A model generated the notes under the pieces. That model saw nothing but the letters and a program-made list of their open reading frames with translations. It was not told where the DNA came from and made no database searches. A DNA stretch of 24,610 nt from Ichthyosporea sp. XGB-2017a (taxonomy: Eukaryota; Opisthokonta; Ichthyosporea): assembly GCA_002811675.1 (NCBI GenBank), contig PDIM01010344.1, positions 35,146 through 59,755 on the forward strand, read 5' to 3'. Position 1 is the first letter of the stretch, and each line of letters opens with the position of its first letter. Below are positions 1-9,809 of the stretch, one piece after another. A program made the position numbers and the translations under genes.

Positions 1-501
1 GAATAAAAAAAAAGAAAAAAAAAACCAAATTAGTTCAAATAAACAACACATAAAAAAAACTTAACCATTTTTCATCCATAGTAAAAATCAGTACAAATTA
101 TTTTGAAACAAAGTGAAGGGAGGTGGATTAGGGGATGGACACGAGGGAGATATGGTGCCGAGGGAGGGGCTTGGCTGGCCTGGTTGGGTGGTGTTTGTTT
201 TATATTATGAAGGAGGAGGAAGAAGAGTAAGAGGGAATCTCTGTTGTGTGAAGTGGATCTGAAGAAGGAGAGGAGGGAGATCTGTGCCCCGGTGAGAGAG
301 AGAAAGAAAGGGAAAGACAGGGAGAGAGGGATTGGTGTGTTGGTGAGCGTTTTTTAGTTAATTGGGTGACGAAGGGGAGTTTTTGTTTTTGTTTTTTTCT
401 TTGTTTTGTTTTGTTTGGTGTTGGGCTTTTCTTTTTTTTTGTATTTTGGTGGGGTTTTCTGTTTCTACAGGTGGGTTAAGTTAGTCTGGGTTATATTAAT
501 C
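1..501 (+). promoter_or_regulatory. Upstream region and leader of cef1/CDC5L
   Basis: No gene is supported here. The first 60 bases are A-rich. A purine-rich stretch at about 205-335 (GGA/GAGA runs) is followed by a T/TG-rich run at about 378-460 on the coding strand. Donor-like GTGAG sequences at 292 and 343 and a pyrimidine-rich TTTCTACAG ending at 470 would allow a leader intron ending at 470, just before the start codon at 502. The intron is a guess; the T-rich leader recurs in other genes of the window. Confidence 0.4.
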
Positions 502-2853
502 ATGCCAAGGATTATAGTGAAGGGGGGTATTTGGAAAAATACCGAGGATGAAATCCTCAAAGCGGCGGTAATGAAATATGGGAAGAATCAGTGGGCTCGT
601 ATTTCGTCGTTGCTGCACCGCAAATCCGCAAAGCAATGCAAAGCGAGATGGAACGAATGGCTTGATCCGAGCATCAAGAAGACTGAGTGGAGTAAAGAAG
701 AGGAGGAGAAGCTTCTTCATCTCGCAAAGCTTTTCCCGACTCAGTGGAGGACAATTGCGCCGATGGTAGGACGTACCGCAGGGCAATGCCTGGAGCATTA
801 TGAGAGATTAATTAGTAATGCGCAGCGCCGCGAAGGGGAAGAAGCACCGGAAGATATTAAAAAGACTCGTCCTGGTGAGATTGATCCTACACCAGAAAGT
901 CGCCCTGCAAGACCTGATCCTATAGATATGGATGAAGACGAAAAAGAAATGCTTTCTGAAGCGCGAGCGCGTCTTGCAAATACGGAAGGAAAGAAAGCAA
1001 AACGCAAAGCTCGGGAGAGGCATCTTGAGGAAGCGAGGAGGTTATCAAATCTTCAGAAAAGCAGGGAGTTAAGGGCCGCTGGCATTGTTGCAAAAGCAAA
1101 AAAGAAAAAGAAAGGTGGGATTGATTATAACGCGGAAATTCCCTTCCGAAAGCCTGTGGCGCCGGGATTTTATGACGTATCAGAGGAAAGGGAAAAAGAA
1201 GAAATTGCCAGAAAAAAGTTTCAGGCCAAAACGGTGAAAGAGCTTGATGGCATAAAACAAGTGGATGGGGAAGCAGAAAGGCGCAAGAAAGACAATGCAG
1301 AAATGAAAAGGAAAAGGGAAGAAAATCTTCCCGAAGCGTTTAGGCAAATCACAAAGCAGAATAACGAGCCGCAGATTAAGAGAACAAAGCTTGTTCTTCC
1401 AAAGCCCCAGGTATCTGGTAAAGAAATTGAGGAGATTGTGAAGATTGGTGCGTCTGGACAGGTTGAAAAAAATGCGCTTATGGAGGATACTAGGGATGCA
1501 ACGAGCGTCACAAGGGGATTGATCCAGGATTATCAAGCAACGCCTGCACCATCGTCGAGGGAAGGTCATAGCTTTCGTACACCAAGGACCCCAGCTGTTA
1601 ATCATATTCAGCAGGAGGCTCAGAATTTAGCTGCATTAACACAGCAGCAGAGTGCACTTCATGGAGGGGAAAATACGCCATTGCATTCTTCAGACTTTCG
1701 AGGATTGACACCGGCTAGGACCGTTACGGCCACACCGAATATGGTATTGAGAACTCCAGCAATGGGACCCCCAGGAGCTAGAACAACTGATGCCACACCA
1801 TTCAAGACACCCGTTTTACCCACACCGTCTCACCTGGCGGGTAAAACCCCTATGAGGGATAATCTTCGCATTAACAAGGAAGATGAGGCCTCTTCAGTCT
1901 TTGATCAAAAGGCATCAAAGAAAGGGATTTTAAGTGGGTTAGCCTCTCTTCCAAAGCCAAAGAACGACTTTGACATTGTTTTACCTGAATTGCCTCCAGA
2001 GGAGCCCTCTGTGGCAGCCAAACCTACAGATTTCGTAGAAGATGCTGCTGATGTGAACAAAAATTATGAACGCCTACTGAAAGAAGAACAGGAGCTAAAA
2101 AGACGCATGCAGTCGAAAGCCGTTCAAAGAGACCTTCCACGTCCCCTGTCCGTTAATGAAGACCTTTTAAAGTTGGCTAAAGCAACGAATCTGAATGAAA
2201 TGCAAAAAGCCGATATTTTGATTCAAAAGGAAATAGTGTCCTTACTTGAACACGATAGGAATGTTTTTCCTGTCAATGGAGGTGAGCCAAAGGAGGGTGT
2301 ATTCTTGGAGCCTTTCAATGAAGATGAGCTTCAGGCAGCTGGTAGTTTGCTTGAAAAGGAAATCCAAAGCTTGCGGACAGAAATGAATGTGAAAGAGTTT
2401 GAAGCCCAATTGTATGACCAGTTGTGGAAAAATGCAGATGAAGATGTTTCTTACGTAACGTCTCAGAATCGATATGGTCGAACGTCTATGATTTCGTTTA
2501 AGGAGCGGGGGGTTGCATTGGTTGAAAAGTTTGATAAATTGTCTACATATGTTAAAGTAACACAGAAAAGGTCAAAAAAGATGAGTAAAAAAGCACAGAT
2601 TCTTTTAGGTGGGTACTTGTCGAAGAAGAAAGCAATTGCAAACGAAATTGATTCTTTGGAAGATGGCATCATGCGAAAGGAAATTGAGTTGTGCAGCTAT
2701 GAAAGACTTAAAGAAGGAGAATTGGCTGCTTGTCCAGCACGTATTGAGGTGATGCAGATGCAGGTAGATGAGCAAAAAGTTCGAGAAAAATTGCTGCAGT
2801 CAAGGTACAAGGACTTGTGTGACCGCGCCAAAAGTGTGGGACTTAGTGTCTAG
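502..2853 (+). CDS. cef1: Cef1/CDC5L, Myb-domain spliceosome (NineTeen complex) component
   Basis: Single exon, 783 aa, close to the usual CDC5L length (about 800 in human). The protein starts MPRIIVKGGIWKNTEDEI, the near-invariant start of the family, so the ATG at 502 is preferred over an in-frame ATG at 406 that would add a hydrophobic leader. Two Myb/SANT repeats follow: R1 with Trp11, Trp31 and Trp50, and R2 with Trp63, Trp82 and Tyr100. Next come a conserved charged helical segment, a Lys-rich stretch near residue 200, a Thr-Pro-rich region at about 358-455 typical of the CDC5L middle domain, and a charged coiled-coil C-terminus. By family knowledge it is a core member of the Prp19/NTC complex needed for spliceosome activation and acts in the nucleus. 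It converges on hemB. Identification is secure; the exact 5' UTR is not. Confidence 0.96.
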   Translation: MPRIIVKGGIWKNTEDEILKAAVMKYGKNQWARISSLLHRKSAKQCKARWNEWLDPSIKKTEWSKEEEEKLLHLAKLFPTQWRTIAPMVGRTAGQCLEHYERLISNAQRREGEEAPEDIKKTRPGEIDPTPESRPARPDPIDMDEDEKEMLSEARARLANTEGKKAKRKARERHLEEARRLSNLQKSRELRAAGIVAKAKKKKKGGIDYNAEIPFRKPVAPGFYDVSEEREKEEIARKKFQAKTVKELDGIKQVDGEAERRKKDNAEMKRKREENLPEAFRQITKQNNEPQIKRTKLVLPKPQVSGKEIEEIVKIGASGQVEKNALMEDTRDATSVTRGLIQDYQATPAPSSREGHSFRTPRTPAVNHIQQEAQNLAALTQQQSALHGGENTPLHSSDFRGLTPARTVTATPNMVLRTPAMGPPGARTTDATPFKTPVLPTPSHLAGKTPMRDNLRINKEDEASSVFDQKASKKGILSGLASLPKPKNDFDIVLPELPPEEPSVAAKPTDFVEDAADVNKNYERLLKEEQELKRRMQSKAVQRDLPRPLSVNEDLLKLAKATNLNEMQKADILIQKEIVSLLEHDRNVFPVNGGEPKEGVFLEPFNEDELQAAGSLLEKEIQSLRTEMNVKEFEAQLYDQLWKNADEDVSYVTSQNRYGRTSMISFKERGVALVEKFDKLSTYVKVTQKRSKKMSKKAQILLGGYLSKKKAIANEIDSLEDGIMRKEIELCSYERLKEGELAACPARIEVMQMQVDEQKVREKLLQSRYKDLCDRAKSVGLSV

Positions 2854-2951
2854 TTCAGATAAACAAGAAGAGCCACAAAGGGAAAACTAAGCATACAAAA
2901 AGATCTACCAAAGGAGGTTTGCCAACACTTGCTTAACCCCTTTATGATTCA

Positions 2952-2957
2952 AATAAA
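2952..2957 (+). terminator. Poly(A) signal of cef1
   Basis: AATAAA lies about 100 nt after the cef1 stop codon. Confidence 0.55.
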
Positions 2958-3021
2958 GATGCACCCCAAGCATTTAACAACTGGGGTGTATATGTAAATA
3001 GCAATATATATATAATAAGCT

Positions 3022-3027
3022 TTTATT
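3022..3027 (-). terminator. Poly(A) signal of hemB
   Basis: TTTATT on the + strand reads AATAAA in hemB sense, 40 nt after the stop codon. A short (TA)n tract lies just beyond it. Confidence 0.55.
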
Positions 3028-3066
3028 ATTCATCCTAACTGATCGATGATGTTTATTGCAAATACT

Positions 3067-4675
<1,609 letters not shown>

Positions 4676-4722
4676 TATACTCCCTCCTTGTAGTTTTAAG
4701 CAATACAGAAATCCGAAACGGC

Positions 4723-4755
<33 letters not shown>

Positions 4756-5155
4756 CAGTTAATAGGTGTGGAGGGATATAAACAGTGGTTTTTGGTTGAT
4801 TAAGAGGCTGATTATCCGCTCCTTTTGCTAACAATACAAAATATACAAAATCCAAATCCACTTCAATGAATAAAATTACAAAAATAAAGGGGAGAAACAA
4901 AAACGTGTAGTTTCAGTTTTTTCCTTATTTTGTTTTTGGAGGGTCATATGACAAAACTTTTTTTGTTTGTTTTTTCTTTTTAATTTCTTTTTGTATTTGT
5001 TGATTTGTTTGGTTTGAAAGGGAAATCATAATCTCCGATAAAGAAAGAGGGTCAACGAGAGAAAGAAAAGGAGGTTTTTTTTTTTGATATTTTGATTTTT
5101 TTTTTTGATTTGTTTTGTTTTTGGCGAAGGGAGTCTGATTTAGTGAGAGTGGGGA
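4676..5155. promoter_or_regulatory. Divergent promoter region hemB / mitochondrial SerRS
   Basis: The 480 bp between two start codons hold no supported gene. Contents are the CT microsatellite, an A+T-rich centre, two copies of GAGGGTCA (near 4939 and 5048), and a long T/TTTG-rich run on the SerRS coding strand (about 4955-5125) ending 30 bases before its ATG. Open frames through this stretch are low-complexity and were not accepted. Confidence 0.6.
4729..4754. repeat. (CT)13 microsatellite in the hemB leader
   Basis: Twenty-six bases of uninterrupted CT lie about 55 bases upstream of the hemB start codon, reading (AG)n in hemB sense. It probably falls in the 5' UTR or core promoter. Confidence 0.9.
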
Positions 5156-6715
5156 ATGAGAGGGAGCGGGAGTGCAGTTGTGTTTGGGGGATTAGTGTGG
5201 AGAGGGCTGCAAAGGAGCTTGTTGCAGAGGAGGCTGATGGGTGTCTTTGTAAGGGGGTGTAGCAGTAGTGCAGGTGGATTGAAGGAGGGACATGATCATA
5301 ATCCCAATAGGGAGGGACCCCGTGCAGTGTTGGACTATTCGTTTATCCGTGCTAATAGGGAATTGCTGGAGAGGGAACTGACGAACCGGAAGTTGAGGCT
5401 TCCCTCACTCGGGGGAGCTGGAGGTGAGGCGGGGGCTAGTGGGAATGGAGAAATCTTGGACTGGGTTGTTTGTCGGAGTGAGGAGTTGGAGGAGTTGGCA
5501 AGGAAGACGCAAAAGATGCGTGCCTCAAGGAACTCGATTAATGCACAACTCAAGGATATGGCAAAGAGATTGCAATCAGGTGCTGCTTCGAAAGAGGAGT
5601 TGGCGGAACTTTCAAAAGAAGGGAAAAGTTTACGGGAAGAAATCAAGCAAGCTGAGGATGTGCTACTGAATGGACAGTTGGAGGTTCTTTCCGTGGCCAA
5701 ACACATCCCAAATGTGTCCCACGTGGATGTACCTGTTGGGGAGGAGGAGAATGCCACCCTGCTGTACGAAAAGGGCGCAAAGGTGACTGGGGAGACGGCT
5801 GGCCATGCCCTGGAGACGTATGAGGAGATTGGAAAGCGATTGGATATGTTTGACTTTGAAGCAGGTGCTCGCATTTCGGGACCAAAGTTTGTTTTTCTGA
5901 AAAAGGATGCTGCTCTTTTGGAAATGGCTTTGATTAATTATGCCATGCAGAAAGCAATGACAAGAGGATTTGTTCCATTGTCTGGACCGGATGTCTGCAA
6001 GCACTTTGTGTTTGAGGCATGTGGTTTCCAGCCCCGTGGCCCTCACTCGCAGGTGTACAACATTGAAAAGAAGAATCCCAGTGACCAGGCAATGTGCCTG
6101 GTGGGGACTGCTGAGATACCTCTTGCTGGCTTGAACATGGAAAAGTCCCTTTCCCGGGCAGAGATGCCTTTGAAATATGTGATGTTTGGGCGTTGCTTTC
6201 GGGCGGAGGCTGGGGGATATGGGATCCAGGAGAAAAGTTTATACAGGGTGCATCAGTTCAGTAAAGTGGAGTTATTTGGAATCAGTCCTGGCAGCGCTGA
6301 TGAGAATGGCACTTTTGACAGCGAGCATCTTCACCGGGAAATGCTGGACTTTGAAATTGAACTTTATGAGGAACTGGGGCTGCACTTTAGGGTCTTGGAT
6401 ATGCCCACTGCGGAATTGGGTAGTCCTGCTTTTCGAAAGTACGATATTGAGGCTTACCTTCCTGGAAGAGGAGATTATGGTGAGATTTCATCAACATCAA
6501 ACTGCTTGGACTATCAGAGTCGACGTCTTTCGATACGATGCGATAGTGATGGAACAAAGACTAGAGCGAAACAGTTTGTACACACGGTGAATGGAACTGC
6601 GGCTGCTATTCCGAGGCTTATTATTGCGATTTTGGAAACCCACCAGCAAGCAGATGGAACAGTACTCATACCAAAAGCCCTGCAGCCGTTTTTGGGAAAA
6701 GAGCGTTTTGCGTAG
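5156..6715 (+). CDS. Seryl-tRNA synthetase, probably mitochondrial
   Basis: Single exon, 519 aa. It charges tRNA-Ser with serine. The first ~45 residues are rich in Arg, Ser, Gly and hydrophobics and lack acidic residues (MRGSGSAVVFGGLVWRGLQR), as in a mitochondrial presequence. A long antiparallel coiled-coil tRNA-binding arm follows at about residues 105-180. The class II core has motif 2 around FGRCFRAEAG (344-352), the serine-site block GRGDYGEISSTSN (437-449), and motif 3 NGTAAAIPRL with Arg487. Architecture and motifs follow bacterial-type SerRS, as expected for the organellar enzyme; a separate cytosolic SerRS should exist elsewhere in the genome. It diverges from hemB and converges on the SAPS gene. 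The presequence was judged by eye only. Confidence 0.92.
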   Translation: MRGSGSAVVFGGLVWRGLQRSLLQRRLMGVFVRGCSSSAGGLKEGHDHNPNREGPRAVLDYSFIRANRELLERELTNRKLRLPSLGGAGGEAGASGNGEILDWVVCRSEELEELARKTQKMRASRNSINAQLKDMAKRLQSGAASKEELAELSKEGKSLREEIKQAEDVLLNGQLEVLSVAKHIPNVSHVDVPVGEEENATLLYEKGAKVTGETAGHALETYEEIGKRLDMFDFEAGARISGPKFVFLKKDAALLEMALINYAMQKAMTRGFVPLSGPDVCKHFVFEACGFQPRGPHSQVYNIEKKNPSDQAMCLVGTAEIPLAGLNMEKSLSRAEMPLKYVMFGRCFRAEAGGYGIQEKSLYRVHQFSKVELFGISPGSADENGTFDSEHLHREMLDFEIELYEELGLHFRVLDMPTAELGSPAFRKYDIEAYLPGRGDYGEISSTSNCLDYQSRRLSIRCDSDGTKTRAKQFVHTVNGTAAAIPRLIIAILETHQQADGTVLIPKALQPFLGKERFA

Positions 6716-6785
6716 TTGTATTAGTATAAGTTATTAAATCCCCTTTGTATTTTAAATTTGAATATTCTGCACAGGCTGTGGATTT

Positions 6786-6791
6786 TTTATT
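6786..6791 (-). terminator. Poly(A) signal of the SAPS gene
   Basis: TTTATT on the + strand is AATAAA in SAPS-gene sense, about 120 nt past its stop codon and only a few bases from the SerRS signal on the other strand. Confidence 0.45.
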
Positions 6792-6798
6792 ATTATGT

Positions 6799-6804
6799 AA
6801 TAAA
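6799..6804 (+). terminator. Poly(A) signal of the SerRS gene
   Basis: AATAAA lies 84 nt after the SerRS stop codon and runs into an A-rich stretch. Confidence 0.55.
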
Positions 6805-6912
6805 AGAAAAAAAAAAACGTGAATGTGCGAATGAAAGAGCGATAGAGAGAGAGAAAGAAATACAAGAAAGGGTAAAGTTTTGAAACCCACATCACAAACA
6901 TATCCCATTTGT

Positions 6913-9158
6913 TCACTTCTTTTTCTTCTTTTTGTTATTTTTCTTCTTATTATTGTTGCTATTGTTCCCTTTGCCTCCCCCGCGCTGCGCTTTCTCATCA
7001 CTTTCCGATTCAATCCACACGCTCAGTTCATCCACACTTGCAGAATTCATGCCGCCTTTTCCACTACTGGCGTCTTTGGCTGCGGTTTCAGGGGTTGCAT
7101 CTGCTGCCAAAGTTTCTTGAAACGGAAGAAAGCCCAAATAGCGAGCAATGGGGGTGTCCAGTCCCATTTCCGCATTGGTTGAAGCAGGGCCTGTATTGGT
7201 TGGAACTATCTGCCCCGGCATCTGCTGCCCAGGCATTTGCTCTACTGCCATTGTCTCATCAATCGGGGTGACACTTGGGCCAAAGAAGGCTTTGGACTTT
7301 ACGTCAACATTGATGGACGTCTGACAGTCACTACCACGCATGAGATGCAGACATCCTTCTTCCACTTCTTGTTGAAAGTCTTGCCAAGCGTGGTGGTGGT
7401 CCAAAAGGTCTTTGACATACCTACTTGAACTTTTCGATCCAACTTGCTGTAAAGCTGTTAGCTTGAGGGCTATACAAATAAATAGGATATGACCTTTAAA
7501 TGCCCCATCAAAGTCCTTTAATCGGTAATGTTCAATCATACGTGCCAGCAATTTTGGCTTGCTCAACAGATTCTTTAGACTTGGTTCATGCCCAGTTTTC
7601 AATAACCATACCGTTATACGGTAAAACAGAACATGGTACATGTTGTTGTGCTTATAGTCAAAGAAATTGTTCACCAGTAATTTCCAAAACGGACCCGGTA
7701 CAGCATTCAAAACCCCCTCTTGCTCTTCACGATTTTTACACGAAGTGAACAGCTCATAAATTAGTTCTATGAGTGAAAGTCTCCATATTCCAAATGATGG
7801 AACTTTGAAGCCTGCAAGTTTTACCTCTCTTGTACTTTTCCCCTGGAAGCTTGAAAGCAAAAGCTGGCACAATTCATTCATATGAGACGCCACCCTTGTA
7901 CCTAAAAAGTTTGCTTCTAACTTTGGACCATGCTGCCCATTCAGACGAAGTCGATAAACATCACGACTGTCCCTCACCAAGTTCAAAAGAACCCCCGAAA
8001 GCGACTGTTTAACAGGGCAGTTTGGGTCATACCTCTCTTTAGAATTCCCTTGTTCATCCCGTTCAATAAGCACAACCAATATACGATCAACGAGTGCAAA
8101 GAGTTGGCACTTGTCAGCAAACACCACACAAGACTGGAACTCGGTCGCCAGCTCCAATAACCGTCTCATAATATCGCTCCCTGCGAATACCCTTTCCACA
8201 CGATCTACAGCATTCTTATCGCAGCACAGATAGTCCCCCACAATGGACAAAAACTTGCACTCCCGAAGCAATTCAGAAAAGTCTTTGCGAGTATTGGCCG
8301 CCCCTGACATTATACAGTCGACAAGAATCTCCAAAACAGGAGGCTCGTGAATGTGCCTCAAAAACGGTATAAAGAGTTCGTCACGAGGAATCTTCATAAT
8401 TTCACTCACTGGCTGACCTGTTTCAAAGAAAAACCCGAGAACCTTTTGAGCGTGAAAGAAATTCCCTTTCGCACCTTTCCTGAATATGTTAAACAGTCCC
8501 CTAACGATGCACTTCATCTTAGCCTTCTTAAACTCTGGCTCCTGATGCAAAGCTTTGAGGAGAAACTCCATCGCCTTGTAGCCCCTCTCCAGTGCTATCA
8601 TGTCCAAATATTCCCGATGCAATCCAACCTGTACCCCACCCTCGGCTTCGTCTTCCACATACTGGGAAATAAAGTTAACAAAAATCTCTGTGACATCTAC
8701 AACGTCGAAACAAACACAAAAAGAATAATACAAATGCAAAGAAAATGTTAAGACACTGATAAACACCCCACAAAATAATTTTGCTCTTTGTTTAGTTCTC
8801 TGCTTACCATCCTGAAGAAGAAATCCCAGCATTACTGAGTTCCATTCTGGAGCCCGGAGCATATCGAGAACGCCAATGACAATATTGCGCTGTTCCTCAC
8901 TCGAGAAGCGCATATTCTTTGTGATGGTGGTCCCATCTGCAAAGGGAGAAGCCTCTGTGACATTCTCGGTGGTGCTGTCCATGTCCATCGCCAGCGCCCC
9001 ACCGCGAAAAGCATTTAGCTCTTTCAGCGCCACCTGGGACAGTGGCCTGATGAGCTGATTTGGATCCCATTCGTTATCCTGTGAACAAGTTATCATTGTT
9101 AATATTGGGCACGAGGGCATAACAATCGGTCCACGTGTACACTACTTACCCCTTCCAT
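6913..9158 (-). CDS. SAPS-domain regulatory subunit of a PP6/Sit4-type phosphatase, three exons
   Basis: Exons in transcript order: 9150-9158 (ATG GAA GGG), 8808-9078 and 6913-8696, joined by GT-AG introns of 71 and 111 nt; 687 aa. The body is all-helical and repeat-like. The segment FFDYKHNNMYHVLFYRI, followed by AFKGHILFICIALKL and a DHHHAWQDFQQEV segment, resembles the conserved C-terminal part of SAPS proteins (PPP6R, yeast Sap155/185/190), where a 'lfFkY.wNnfLH' segment precedes 'G(N/Y)MGHLT.IA'. Family members tether the PP6/Sit4 catalytic subunit and steer it in cell-cycle and nutrient signalling. The N-terminal ~150 residues match the family poorly. The C-terminus is an acidic/Ser region ending in an Asn/Lys-rich tail. 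A PP4R3/SMEK assignment was considered and dropped. The three-codon first exon is supported only by splice signals and frame. It diverges from the Hul4-like gene. Confidence 0.72.
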
Positions 9159-9184
9159 TGTGCTGGTACAATGCCGTATAACAT

Positions 9185-9199
9185 CAACAACAACAACAA
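9185..9199. repeat. (CAA)5 trinucleotide repeat
   Basis: Five CAA units upstream of the SAPS gene start, reading GTT repeats in its leader. A shorter CAA run recurs at 9321-9330. Confidence 0.85.
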
Positions 9200-9246
9200 G
9201 ACTCAATAATCAATAGCAGTGCCCAGTATCACTCCAGAATCCGCAC

Positions 9247-9262
9247 ACAGACAGACAGACAG
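9247..9262. repeat. (ACAG)4 tetranucleotide repeat
   Basis: Four perfect ACAG units in the shared SAPS/Hul4 promoter. Confidence 0.85.
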
Positions 9263-9330
9263 ACACACCGCAGCTTGGCAGAGTAATCACACTACTGGGC
9301 AGTGAGTGAGTTCTGTAGCTCAACAACAAC

Positions 9331-9558
9331 ACAGTACAGTACATAGCTAAGAGAGAGACTATGTTTGTGTTTCCCCTCCCCAACACCACACAATTACAGT
9401 AGCATCATGATTCATGTCCTCCCACCGGCCACCCGTTTGAAACTAGGAATTATGGGCATAGTCCTAGAGGGTTAGGGTCAAGGGATCATTGTTTCTTTAT
9501 TTTTTCCTTCCCTCTCTTGTGGCCTAATTTGGGATTATTAATTCTTGTACTGTACTGT
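9331..9558. repeat. 13-nt inverted repeat pair
   Basis: ACAGTACAGTACA at 9331-9343 has its exact reverse complement at 9546-9558, 202 bases away. The second arm sits in a longer TGTAC run (9546-9562). Confidence 0.85.
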
Positions 9559-9809
9559 ACTGGGAGTCTCTTTGTTTGTTTATCTCTAAGCTAGGGACCT
9601 TTGGATTATTATTATGTGTGTTTGTGTTTAGTAGCTTAGTTTATAGTTTTAAGTGTTGTTGCAGATCTTCTTGCTTGTTCATTTGAGCGTTGTCTATCCT
9701 TCACTCCCTTGGTTTCTACTTCTAACGGGCTGCCTCTCTGCTTGTCTTTCTCTACCTCTGTCCCTCTCTCTCCTGGTTGCTGTGTAACTCCTCGCTCTGT
9801 GTGTGTGTG

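Larger units (their letters stand above)
9159..9809. promoter_or_regulatory. Divergent promoter region SAPS gene / Hul4-like gene
   Basis: These 651 bp hold no supported gene. They contain (CAA)5 and (ACAG)4 repeats, a 13-nt inverted repeat of ACAGTACAGTACA type, a telomere-like GGGTTAGGG at 9469-9477, one AGCTAG at 9589, and a pyrimidine-rich leader (about 9690-9800) running into the Hul4 start codon, preceded by a (GT)n run. Confidence 0.6.

Noticed and set aside
406-501. In-frame upstream extension of cef1 starting at 406
   Set aside because: It encodes a Phe/Leu/Val-rich leader unlike any CDC5L and is the T-rich 5' leader; the family starts at the MPRI motif (502).
1180-1605. Antisense frames opposite cef1, SerRS, the WC-2-like gene, dbp7 and others
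   Set aside because: All are shadows of strongly conserved genes on the other strand, with no family resemblance.
4676-4900. N-terminal extension of hemB with a hydrophobic segment and Glu-Arg repeats
   Set aside because: The repeats are the CT microsatellite read in frame; HemB length and start fit ATG 4675.
6913-9158. PP4R3/SMEK identity for the phosphatase regulator
   Set aside because: No N-terminal EVH1/PH-like domain and no SMK-1 block with the LEYDP motif; the C-terminal half matches SAPS features better.
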